Assembly: GCF_023856365.1 (NCBI RefSeq)
Contig: NC_064555.1
Coordinates: 13,667,754 to 13,731,753 of the forward strand
Reading direction: 5' to 3'
DNA from: Brienomyrus brachyistius
Taxonomy: Eukaryota > Chordata > Actinopteri > Osteoglossiformes > Mormyridae
Length of the DNA stretch: 64,000 nt
Both the position numbers and the translations under genes were made by a program. Shown here one piece after another: positions 52,068-61,911 of this stretch (its first letter is position 1; each line of letters opens with the position of its first letter). Under the pieces are notes generated by a model that saw only the letters and a list, made by a program, of their open reading frames with translations, was not told where the DNA came from and searched no databases.

Positions 52068-54470
52068 GTGAGTCCCCCCCTTCCAAATACCCACTTTTAT
52101 TGTGTGATTTCCCCGCAGGGGCCCCAATTTAGGCCCCTAACGCTCTTTTAATCCGGGACTGTCTGATTTTCAGCTGTGCGTCGTTTTGGATAAAAGCGTC
52201 TCAAATAAACAATGTAGCAAAGATTCAGAGTAATTAAGAGATAAAAGCCGAGCCGTTAGTGGCGAGTAAGTTTACTTCCTGAAACGGGAAATTTAATGTG
52301 TAAACTAACGTTAACACTGTAACATTGTATTTAACGTTTCAACTCCGACGGAAACCCGACGGCGGTATTTCGGTGCCACGGGCTATTGTATCTTTATGGC
52401 TTTAAAGAGGTAAAACACGGAAATCTCGCTACACTTTTATCTTTAGGTGAATACTTTACCCGTTGCCCAGTTACTGTCTGCGTGGTTGGGTCACGATCTT
52501 TGGGACTGGCTAATTTATGGCGTGTTTATGATTAACTATATCACCTTTCGTCGTCTACTATTTGGTAGTATCGGCCACTTCCTGATACCGCACAGCTCCG
52601 AATGTATATTATATATATAACGCTGAATGATACTGGCCTCCCCCATTGCGCCGCCTACACCACATCGCCCTTCCTGTACGCCATTCTTCTCCTGCCTGTA
52701 ACGATATAGCTGTCGCCTTGCAGGCAGATAAGCTCCGCTTACGTCCGATTCTCAGAATTTTCGAATCTTTCCGAAGTCTTGTGCGTCTATGGGGCGTTTC
52801 GCTGGTTAATCGCCCCCGCGCAGCAGTCGGACTTTCACTGCGTGTGTAATAAGCAGGCAGGTTTGGGGGCGAATGTTGAACTTATCTCAGTAGTGTTTGA
52901 AATATTATGCCCTTTCGGTAGTTGAAATTTCCGTCGTCTGCAAGAGCCACCTAGCGCAATCTAGTTTCTCTTCAAGGGGATTTACCTCCTTGTACACAAA
53001 TACTGAACTGGTCTTGTAAGCATCGTTGCGGTGCTCCCTCACCCCAACCGACCTATGCAAATTTCCTCCCCCAACCTAAAATAATGTTTTGTATTCTGCG
53101 TGCTTCTTTCTCTGTAGCAACATGTTGCATATTTCCTAACTCATGCAAGAATGCTTTGAAACAATTTGACGATAAGCAGTAGCCTCATTACCAACAGCCA
53201 TAAAGTTTTTCTTTCTTTTATTTTTTATTTTTTTTGTATTTGCTGTTTGTGGAGAAGCCTGTAGCCCTGGTCTCGGTGCATTTCTGAGTGTCTGGGGTCA
53301 CTTCCACTTCTTAACCGCTGCTGAAGTTGGGTTGCAAAATTCTGGGAATTATTGGTAATGTGTGACCCTGTACTGAAGTGAAAGTGAGAGTTGAAGTAAA
53401 ACTTCAGTGATATTAATGTGCTGGGTTTGCATCTGTGTTAGATGGCTGTGGAGTGAATTAGCAGTTGCCTATTGATGGTGATACTCGTGAGCACTGGTGA
53501 TTCAGTCAGGGAGTTATGCAAAGTCTCAAAGGTCGCCAGGCTTCAGTCAGTTGCCCCGAACGCCGCTCCTTCTTTAGGCCTCTGCCAATGTACAATGTGT
53601 CTGATTATTTCCCTCCCTTTTTAGGCATGATTAAAAAACTGCAGCTGGACAAGCGTGGGGACGACACAAGTTTCGTCACGACGGTGGCCATGGAAATCTT
53701 CAGCGACAACGTCACCAACTGGGGCCGCATCGTCAGCCTGATAGCGTTCGGTGGTGTCGTGTGCAAGTACCTGAAAGATCACGGACAGGGCGACTGCGTG
53801 AATAATGTGGCAGACCAGATCAGCTGCTACCTGCTGCAACACCAGAGGGACTGGCTAAACCGTAACAATGGCTGGGTGAGTGCAGTGCCTTAGATCTTCG
53901 TATCCATGCAGAACTTTTTACTTTGAGGCTGTCTGACTGCTCCCTGTGTTCATTGTTGGCCCAGTAATACAAGCTGTCCCTTCCCCCCCCTTAAGTCCTG
54001 TAATATGAGCTTATGCCATGGAGACCTACTGTACCCTATTATCACCTCACTGGCAAGCAGTGACACCCCCCTACCAGAGGTGCATGTGCATTATTCAGCA
54101 CCTGCTAGTTGTTGGGTGTCACTTAACTCCTCCCTCCCCCTGCAATCACCTTCACAAGTTGCTTTACAGCTTGCGTCTGAGCAGGCAGCTGCTGCATATC
54201 AGTATCCCAGTTCAGTCTTGTTATGCATGTGCATGGGGAATGACTGACTTACTGGCTCCAGAAACGGCATTTTTGTTTTCCTCTAGGAAATTCTTTGGCG
54301 CAGTTGCAGTATTTGTAACATTCTTGCTTTCTCTCTCTCTCCCCCACCTACAGGAGGGATTTATAAACTTCTTCTACATGGACGACCCAGAGTCCACTGT
54401 ACGTAACGCACTTGTGGCGTTTGCAGGAGTCGCAAGCCTAGGGGCTGGACTTGCTCTGTTGATGAGGTGA
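51623..54470 (+). CDS. mcl1: MCL1-type Bcl-2 family apoptosis regulator (whole coding span, 3 exons)
   Basis: Coding parts 51623-52067, 53625-53875 and 54354-54470 give 813 nt, a 270-residue protein (human MCL1 350, shorter mainly in the N-terminal region). MCL1 is a short-lived anti-apoptotic protein of the outer mitochondrial membrane that sequesters BH3 proteins and Bak/Bax. Seen: EEELD (44-48, matching the EELD caspase site of human MCL1), DGSLPPTPGTPP (76-87, matching the human phosphodegron DGSLPSTPP), BH1 NVTNWGRIVSLIAFGG (178-193), BH2 WLNRNNGWEGFINFF (225-239) and a C-terminal hydrophobic anchor (about 251-269). The BH3-equivalent LKRVAEKVIEKH (132-143) has Ala-Glu where the family has Gly-Asp. 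Exon structure (three exons, BH2 split at Trp-Glu) is that of MCL1. Teleosts have two copies, mcl1a and mcl1b; I cannot say which this is. The ensa neighbour supports orthology. Confidence 0.95.
52165..52210 (+). mobile_element. SINE tail fragment in mcl1 intron 1
   Basis: TTTTGGATAAAAGCGTCTCAAATAAA resembles the 3' end of the tRNA-derived SINE seen at 28,777 (GGATAAAAGCGTCTGCTAAA type). The 5' part is not recognisable. Confidence 0.45.
53625..53875 (+). CDS. mcl1: mcl1 exon 2
   Basis: Starts after a CCCTTTTTAG acceptor, completing GGC, then MIKKLQLDKRGDDTSFVTTV through BH1 and on to WLNRNNGW, ending TGG/GTGAGT in phase 0. It contains the Arg of NWGRIV (residue 183 here), equivalent to human MCL1 R263, which binds the conserved Asp of BH3 ligands. 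Confidence 0.96.
54354..54470 (+). CDS. mcl1: mcl1 exon 3
   Basis: Starts GAG GGA after a polypyrimidine tract (CTCTCTCTCTCCCCC) and CTACAG acceptor. It encodes the end of BH2 (EGFINFF) and the C-terminal membrane anchor NALVAFAGVASLGAGLALLM with a final Arg, then TGA at 54468-54470. Human ends NVLLAFAGVAGVGAGLAYLIR, so the tail is well conserved. Confidence 0.97.
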   Translation, partial: EGFINFFYMDDPESTVRNALVAFAGVASLGAGLALLMR

Positions 54471-54870
54471 TTTCAATGATTTATCAGTGGAGCAGTCAGA
54501 AAACAGTTGGCCTGAGCCCCAGATCATGCACAGTAATAGTGTCCAAGGTAGGATGCCAAGACTCAGCAGGTCGACTGTCAGCCGGGTGCAGATGCAGGTG
54601 TGGAGTAGAGATGGAGCAGCAAGGCAGTGTTGGGAGGGAAGAAAAACTCTCCATTTGATCTTCATATGCTTGTCAAGCAGGTGACGGAACTGAATGAGTT
54701 TGCAGTGCTCTGAATTTCATGGGACTCCTGCAAACACATTAACTGCATATGTCATAATCCACCTTTTTTCTGGAAGTGAGAGTTGGTCACAATAAGGAAC
54801 ATTGCGTGTGACAATGGATTATTAAATTTATTTTTCTATAAATTTTATTAAAGTATTGAGTATTTAAACC
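54471..54870 (+). other. mcl1: mcl1 3' UTR (proximal)
   Basis: AT-rich sequence after the stop codon. ATTAAA hexamers at 54821-54826 and 54847-54852 are plausible polyadenylation signals. Mammalian MCL1 has a much longer 3' UTR, so a more distal end is possible. Confidence 0.4.
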
Positions 54871-57061
54871 TGCTGTATGTTTGTATGTCTTTAAGCGATT
54901 GAGGAAACGATGCTGCTACAGCAAGTATTGAAAGATGTCAAAATCCTCACCAGCAAGAACACAATTTTCTTGAACCAACAATGAACATTTGTGTATATAC
55001 TCGCACAAAATTCTGTTTTTGGGGTCTTCCCTGTGGTGGCATTTTTGCAGAAATTTTCCTCTCTTGACCCCTCAAAAGCACCTTGTGTGATCGTACAGCA
55101 GTCCTCCTCATCCTACCCACTGATCTGCAGCTCTCTCTTGTGCTTTGTTTTCTGTCACCGAGTCCTTTGCTAGCACAGGCTGTACCGTCACATTCCTGAG
55201 CGCTGTGTATGGAGGGGTTCACACCCTCTCTGGCTTGGCTTTACTGGAAATCCTGCGGAATGTCTGGTTTCTGCCAGCATGCTCCTCTTAGGCCTCTGCA
55301 ACTGTGCCTTGAGCAGAATAACCCTTCCCCAATTCTTTGAACACCCCCCCCTCCTCCAAATGCCTTCCCTCCCATGTATTAAAGACGAAAATTATAAAGA
55401 ATCCTCTATCAGTTTTATCTTTTTCATATGGGGGGGGATCTAATTTGAGAGAGGTACCTGCTGGTACTGCAGTTTGCATTGTTGCAGCTTTACCCGTCCA
55501 CTCAAAAACCACTCATGTGACAGGTAAACATCCACAGGCTGGATCTTCCTCATTCCTTTATGTTCTTGCCCACTGATGCGGTGCTTGCAGTCAAGGCCCA
55601 TGACTTGTGTTTATTTTGTGCTTCCTGGTGCTCATGGCTGAGAACTCCAGAGCTTCCGGATAAAGCAACTTGATCCGGACCACATGATTGTTCAGCCTTA
55701 AAGAGGAAGTGTCACTCCTACCCGTCATCTGTGGTGTTACTTGCCACGTTTTTTCCACCCGCAGGTAATTTTGCGGAAGTTTATATTCACCTGACGCTTT
55801 ACCCAGCATGTTCGGAAGGTTGCCGCTCATCAGTGCCCTCCTAGCTTTTCTGAAAGAGCTTCTGCTTAATCTGCTCTCTGGGATTTGGGCTTTTCCACTT
55901 GCCGTTTGCATAATCACTGTACTAGACTTTGACCTGCATTTGACACCTGGTGATGTTTTGCACTGGGGCCCCCCACTTGTTTCCAGTTGGTGAAAATAAG
56001 AGGCTCCACCTTCAAGGACAAAATAGTAAAACGTGACACCAGACTTTCCACTTTCACCACCCCTAGAAAAGCTACAGACAGTGAAGCTAAATGCAGTTAT
56101 GAGTTGTTTTATATATATATATATAGAGAGTTGTGTGATTTTCTGTTTGTTACTGGAATGAACGGCGTAAGTGATTCCAGCGGAACAACACTATCCCACT
56201 GGGTCTGTTTGGAAAAAGAAAGAAAGATGGTTTTTCTATGGTTGTTGGACAAGACAAAAACATAATAGATGGTCTTTAGGAGAAGGGGTCCAGCGTCAGG
56301 CCTGAGCTCGGCACACCGGAGGGCGGAAACTCAGAGCCATCAGCTTTGAGGCAAACAGAACCCGTTTATATAGAACTGGTAGAAGCATCTGGTAGAAAAA
56401 GAACAGCCAATAGAGTGTGTGAATTGCTGAGTCTGTGTATATATATATATACGTGTAAAAAAAACTATTTCAGAATTGTAATACATTACATTATGCTCAC
56501 CTTGTACATGACCAAAAAAATATAGGTATATGTAAATAACAATGCAAATACGGTATGGACTTTTTTGACATTTTAATTAAAGAACATGATGTAAAAAAAA
56601 AAATCCAGAGAAATAATAAATAGTTGCTACACATCCAATGTAAGCCTGGTCTTTTTGTTTTGTTTGTTTAAGTCGGGGTGGGGGGGAAGTTCCCAACCTG
56701 AGGGGTTTAGAAAATGATTTCCAGAATATGTTTATGAAATGTGAGAAAATTCCGTCGTGACCAATACTGGTCGCTCCATCTTCTGTGGGGATCCCCCCCC
56801 ACCCCGATCGATGACCTGTACCAAGGAGGAGGAGCTTGCGGGTCTCTGGTGCTGTTATGTTGTGGGTCGTGGGCTGGAATCCCGTGACGTAACTGACGAT
56901 TGACACTGAAGGCTCTGCAATATATCGTACATTCTGAAGACACAATTCAACGATAATAATCAGGACGGAAACAGTAGGGATCCAGCATCTATGCTGTTTG
57001 CCCCTTAATGATGCTTTATTGCTTTTTCCACAAGTACTTTGAAATGTTTCTTTTTGCATGT

Positions 57062-57258
57062 ACTATCATGCTCGCCTTACAGTTGAGAGTAAAACTTGGG
57101 GTCTGTGTGCCAGTTATTTGGTGCCCCAGCAGCATTTCAGTGGGTTAAGGGCCTTACTCGAGGCTACAGAAAAGACTAGACTGTTATTTAGGACTGACGC
57201 TCAAACCAGTAACCTTTTGATTAGAGGTACTGACGCTTAACTCGGTGCACCAAATAGA
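57062..57258 (-). mobile_element. tRNA-derived SINE, minus strand, diverged
   Basis: On the minus strand it reads TGGTGCACCGAGTTAAGCGT, CTCTAATCAAAAGGTTACTG, GGTTTGAGCGTC (B-box-like), then AGTAAGGCCCTTAACCC. These are the ordered landmarks of the fish tRNA SINE also seen at 28,777 and 32,657. The tail is eroded. Confidence 0.55.
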
Positions 57259-57627
57259 ACGTAAGCTGTGAGTGTTAAATTTCCTTAATGACGACAGAAG
57301 CGAAAAGATAAAGACTGTAATATGTCAGCAGAACTCGCTTAAACACCTTCGCCTTGCGTCCGGGGACTGTGGGTAAAAAACAGGGTCACAGGAAGAATAT
57401 CAGTCACTGCGTGGGTGTGCTCCCCCGAGCTGACACCCGAGGACGGGGCTGGCTTTCAGAGAAACAGGCTTCTGATCAAGCATCTTCAGGCTTGACACCT
57501 TAAGGCGTGTTTCCTCTCTCTGCGCCGCTTTAAAGCTTCTTTCAAATTTGTAGGCCACCACTGTTGCATGGTATCTTATTTCGTTTCTCCCTCACCTCAT
57601 CTAACCCTTTCGTATTTGGTGGTTTGT

Positions 57628-57649
57628 GGGGGGGGGGGGGGGGGGGGGG
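57628..57649. repeat. Poly(G) run
   Basis: 22 G on the plus strand in otherwise unremarkable DNA. Confidence 0.9.
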
Positions 57650-58150
57650 TCACAGATGCTGTAAGTGGCATGGGTAGCTGAGAAACCCTCATGGCTATTC
57701 AGCATTTATCTGCATTTTCGCTGCTGCTTTCAGCATCTCACAATCAGCATCAACCTCTGAGCACCACCAAACTTCCTGTTGAAATTCTTGATAAATAGCA
57801 CTTGGTTGTTGCTCAGAGTCACATTTTGCAGTTTTGCTGCAGATCTATTTGTCAGGCTGCTGATTTACTCACTGCTCACTGCGTAGCTAAGAGTTGGAAG
57901 CAGAAGTCTGATTCCCTGCAAGTGAATCTGTTTGCCCACTTTTCTCCAACAATAAGCTTTGCTTTGAGGGAAAGCATTCAGTAAGCCAACGCCGTCCATC
58001 TTCATCTTCTTCACCAAGCTTTTCTTAGTGAGGGTTGAGCTGTAAATCTAATTTAAATGCAATTTAACTGAAGTTTTTGGAGACAGAGAAGTTTTTATTA
58101 TTGTAATGGATATGATTGCTGGGTTTAGTTGATGACTCAAAGACATGACA

Positions 58151-59187
58151 TACACTGATCAGCCATAACATTAAAAGCACCAAGACATAACATTTGGCAC
58201 CAGGATGTCAGCAGCAGATTCTTTTTGTCAAGGTGAGGCCTCCATGGATCAGACTTGTTTGTTCATCACATTCCAGAGATGCTAAATCGGATTAATCTGG
58301 GGAATTTGGAGGCCAATTCAACACCATGAACTCTTTTTCATGTTCCTCAATCCATTCCTGAAAATTTTTTTTCCGGGTGACACAAAACATTACCCTGCAG
58401 AAAGAGGCCATTGGGAAATACCCCTGCCATGAAGGGGGGTATTTGCTCTGCAAGTTTAGGTAGGGGGTAACATCCACATGAACGGCAGGACCCAAGGTTT
58501 CCCAACAGAACATTGCCGCACGCATCACACTGCCTCTGATGGCTTGCCTTCATCCAATAGTATATCCTAGTGTCATCTCTTCCCCAGATAATTCACATAT
58601 ACGCATCCAGCCATCCACATGATGCTACAGAAAACATGGCTCCTTAGAGCAGGCTACCTTCTTCCATTGTTCCGTGGTCCAGCCCATTTTAGGTGCTTTC
58701 AGAGATTGACAGGGGTCAACATGGGCATTCTGACCAGTCTGCAGTATGGAGCCCTGAACACAGCAAGCTGAGATGAATTGTGTGTTCTGATGCCTTTCAA
58801 TCATAGCCAGTAGTAACCTTTTCAGCAATTTATACTACATTAACTCTCCTGTGGGATCAGACCAGACAGACTGGTTTTCGCTCCCCATGCGCACCAATGA
58901 GTGCTGAGCACCCATGACCCCGTTGAGGGGTAATCTTTTTGTAGGTACTGACCACTGCATACCAGGAAGACCCCAGAAGATGTGCTGTTCTGCCGATGCT
59001 CTGACCCAATCTGCTAGCCATCACAATCTGGCTTTTGTCTACGTCACTTAGATCCTTACACTTGCCCAATTTCCCTGCTTCCATCACATCAACTTCAAGA
59101 ATTGACTATTCACTTGCCTATTATTTAAGGGCACCCTTGACAGATGCCATTGTAATAAGACAATCAATGTTATTCTCATAAACTATA
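58151..59187 (-). mobile_element. Tc1-like DNA transposon copy, 3' inverted repeat lost
   Basis: Starts TACACTGATCAGCCATAACA at 58151, the terminus of a very common fish Tc1-like element, and stays colinear with it for about 1 kb (CATGGATCAGACTTGTTTGT, GGAATTTGGAGGCCAATTCA, GGACCCAAGGTTTCCCA and so on) to GACAATCAATGTTATTCTCA near 59,185. The expected opposite terminus GATCAGTGTA is missing, so one end is truncated or replaced. The transposase pieces inside are on the minus strand. Confidence 0.85.
58230..59090 (-). pseudogene. Tc1-like transposase, broken by frameshifts and stops
   Basis: Three separate frames carry recognisable parts. 59087-58857 has the N-terminal helix-turn-helix region (GKCKDLSDVDKSQIVMASRL, LGQSIGRTAHLLG). 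58828-58625 has part of the central region (MIERHQNTQF, TEQWKKVACSKEP). 58528-58292 has the C-terminal catalytic part ending EFMVLNWPPNSPD. After NSPD a two-base loss changes frame, where functional relatives continue LNPIE. It cannot encode an active enzyme. Confidence 0.85.
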
Positions 59188-59589
59188 AGCAGGGATTGAC
59201 ATAACTGGTATGCAACTGGTACATGCGGCAATCGATTGTTGTAACAGCGTGAATGTGTACGATAATGCATTTGTGCTGATATGGAAAGAAATTATCATGC
59301 ATTTATGCTAATTTGTACTTCATTTGCGGTATAGAGGTTAAAATGCAGGATAAGGTTTTGTCATATCGGTGAAAATGCACATAAAATGCGTTTCTATCAA
59401 GCAGTTGAGTCCTCTGTGACTGTGACTCTTTATGCTCAACTGGTTGGTAGAAACAAAATCTTGGTCTGGATTTGTGGTCTCTGGAGCTGAAGTATGGCTT
59501 CCCAAATGCATGTTCGTTATTGTGACAGTGAGTGCATCTGTCTTGTTTTTGGTCGTCATTCATTTTTACCATTCAACCGGGTTTTAAAT

Positions 59590-59660
59590 CCAACCATCCA
59601 TCCATTTTCCAAACCACTTATCCTACTGGGTCGCGGGGGGTCTGGAGCTTATCCTGGAAG
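59590..59660 (-). mobile_element. Very short 5'-truncated GGAT-tailed SINE with 13-bp target duplication
   Basis: Only 71 bp of the SINE 3' module (minus strand: AGGATAAGTGGTTTGGAAAA then a GGAT tail) lies between exact copies of CCGGGTTTTAAAT (59577-59589 and 59661-59673). With the copy at 13,526 it shows the same machinery at work: early-terminated reverse transcription and a 12-13 bp duplication. Confidence 0.85.
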
Positions 59661-60763
59661 CCGGGTTTTAAATAAGAATTACTATTAATGAATGAAGTAC
59701 TGTTTGTTTTGAGAAATTGTACAACAGTGCAGTAATGTTTGAACACCATCAGACAAGCAAGGTAAAATGTAGGGTTAAGAAATTGGTGCAGGCATGTCTG
59801 ATATGGTGATGACATACTTTATCAGGCAATACCCTAAAATCCAGCAAAGTTTAACGGAAACTTAAACTTCATGTAGATGAAACACGATAGTATCTTTCTA
59901 CAGGAAACCCGTATGCACTTTGAAGCAGGTTTTTCCCGGGTGCAAACCATGCAAAGGGACTCTTACAAATCTTGCCCTTCATTGTTTGTCAAAGACATGG
60001 AAAGACTATGAATTGGTCATGAAAGGGAAAATGAAAGAACGGTAGATTGGTTTTTATATCCAAAACAATACAAGTTTCTGCAAACTATCACGCAAACACA
60101 TTTTTGCATCACTGCCTTGTCAAAGGACCATAACATAGTTCTGTTAACACTCACACCTTTCCTGGAGAAATATTGGCAATCACTTAAAAGCCCGGGGGGC
60201 TATTCCGCAATGCGGGATTCCTTGTCAGATTTAAGGTAGTCTGGGCTAAATGGACTTTATCTTCATTCCCTTGCATTTATCTCTGACTGCAGAAATCCGA
60301 AGTTATTCATCTAAGTTAGAAGTCCTGCTTCATGAGACGCCCCCCAGGGTTAATGTGGTCTCAGTTTGTCTTTCCTCTGCACCATTGTCTTCTGACTTTT
60401 TTTCCCACTGAGATTTTTCAACACTGCTGAACGTTCAAGGCTACAAAAGAGAATTTGTGATGCTGCATTTGTGTTAAGGTGCCACAGGGAGGACATCATA
60501 TAAAATGCCCTATTACTAATGGCTTTGATCATGTTTTCAGGGGAACCCTGGGGGGAAAAGTTTTAAAACTCCACCGGGATCTTTGTCCATGAATAACCGT
60601 CATGCCACACACCTGTATGTAGGAGCCTTCTCCTCACTTTCTGTTAAAGTCATGTTTCTTGGTGTTTACCATGGAGTTCCGGGGACTGTAATGGGGGATT
60701 TCAACCCAAAGGTATCCTCAATAGAGCACACAGAGTTCAAAGTTCACGCACGTAATGCCCTAA

Positions 60764-60921
60764 TGCAGGGGAACCCTGGACAGTCCACGTTTTTGCTCCT
60801 TCCCAGCTCCCAGCCAATCAGGAACACCAAATACCTGGTACAGGCACGCTGGGAGCTGAGAGGAAGCAAAAATGTGGACTATCTGGGGTTCCCTGAGGAC
60901 TGGGTTGGGAAACACTGCACT
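60764..60921. mobile_element. Palindromic MITE-like element
   Basis: The left arm (CAGGGGAACCCTGGACAGTC through CCCAGCTCCCAGC) and right arm (GCTGGGAGCTGAGAGG through ATCTGGGGTTCCCTG) form a long imperfect inverted repeat of about 48 bp per arm. The right end continues to GTTGGGAAACACTGCAC, the CAGTGTTTCCCAAC terminus shared with the element at 41,777. Coding capacity is nil; it was probably mobilised in trans by a DNA transposase. Confidence 0.7.
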
Positions 60922-61068
60922 AATACATCCTACCCTAGCAAAACTTAGACGCTGATTAATATGGATAACAATGTAAAAGTCTGGGCACTGAAAGATGTTT
61001 TTGGGGAGATTGAAGTTTTTTTATTTTATATTATTTATTATATATTTATATTGTACTGTGTTTCATAA

Positions 61069-61900
61069 GGGGGGCGGCATGGTGGTGCAGTGGTTAGCAC
61101 TGTTGTCTCACACCTCTGGGTCCCAGGTTTGAGTCTCCGCCTGGGTCACATGTGTGTGGAGTTTGCATGTTCTCCCTGTCACGCCCTCTCAGGCGGAACC
61201 CCCCGCCCACTCGTCAACAGCTCTGCCCGACTAGGCAGGGTTCCCCAGGTGTTCCGGATAATCTCACTAATGAGGACTCCCTGATAAGCAAGGAGCACAG
61301 TTAGCTCCTTGCGAAGTATCGTGCCATTTCCAATGAGCCATACCGAGCAATTACTTGTCTCTTGTGTTCCTACTACTCCTTACCCATTCTGTATTCCTTT
61401 TGTATTTGCCTTACCTTGTCCTCTTCCTCTCCCCAGACTCGCTCCCACTCCTGACCCGTCTCCCCTGCTGATCCCGGCTTCTCCCGTTCCCCTTTCCCTG
61501 TATGGTCGTGTCCTGTGTGACGGTGTAGGACTGACCTTCTGGCATTCGACCCCTGCTAACGGCATACGACCATTCTTTTCGGAATACCCCTTTATTGTAT
61601 CGCGCTCAGCGATCGCATTAAAGCATCTATCTGTGCGCATATCTGGATCCTCGCCTGATTATTCCGCCTCCGATCACACTCCCCATGTCGTCGTGGGGTT
61701 TCCTCCGGGTACTCCGGTTTCCCCCCACAGTCCAAACACATGCTGAGGCTAATTGGAGTGCATGTTGTGTGAGTGTGCCCTGCGATAGGCTGGCTCCCCA
61801 TCCTGGGTTGTTCCCTGCCTCGTGCCCATTGCTTCCAGGATAGGCTCTGGACCCCATGCAACCCAGTAGGATAAGCGGTTTGGAAATTGTATGGATGGAT
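61069..61900 (+). mobile_element. Full-length tRNA-derived SINE split by an LTR insertion
   Basis: Starts GGGGGCGGCATGG. Pol III-like A box TGGTGCAGTGG (61083-61093) and B-box-like GGTTTGAGTCT (61126-61136) mark a tRNA-derived head. The body has GGAGTTTGCATGTTCTCCC, and after the inserted LTR continues GTCGTCGTGGGGTTTCC, CCCCACAGTCCAAACACATG and the module ending AGGATAAGCGGTTTGGAAA with a GGAT tail. Flanking GTGTTTCATAA (61058-61068) and GTATTTCATAA (61901-61911) are a target duplication with one mismatch. Without the insertion it is about 325 bp, and it is the reference copy for the truncated relatives in this window. Confidence 0.85.
61177..61678 (+). mobile_element. Solo LTR inserted in the SINE
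   Basis: A 502-bp block beginning TGTCACGCCC and ending GATCACA is flanked by an exact 5-bp duplication CTCCC (61172-61176 and 61679-61683). It interrupts the SINE precisely between TGTTCTCCC and CATGTCGTCG. TG...CA ends, 5-bp target duplication, an ATTAAA near the 3' third (61617-61622) and lack of gag/pol coding identify a solo LTR left by recombination of an LTR retrotransposon (Gypsy-like or endogenous retrovirus; family not determined). The open frame of 145 codons overlapping it is not a gene. Confidence 0.85.
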
Positions 61901-61911
61901 GTATTTCATAA

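Larger units (their letters stand above)
54871..58150. other. Gene-free, repeat-bearing DNA downstream of mcl1
   Basis: Open frames at 55,591-55,917, 56,577-57,059 and elsewhere show no domain I recognise and have no splice-consistent partners. Contains short TA runs (56,111-56,125 and 56,439-56,451), an antisense SINE and a poly(G) run listed separately. Confidence 0.55.

Noticed and set aside
60583..60948. 121-codon plus-strand frame.
   Set aside because: Its second half is the MITE palindrome, so it is not a gene.
61309..61746. 145-codon plus-strand frame rich in Pro/Ser.
   Set aside because: It spans the solo LTR and its junction with the SINE; no retroviral or host protein motif.
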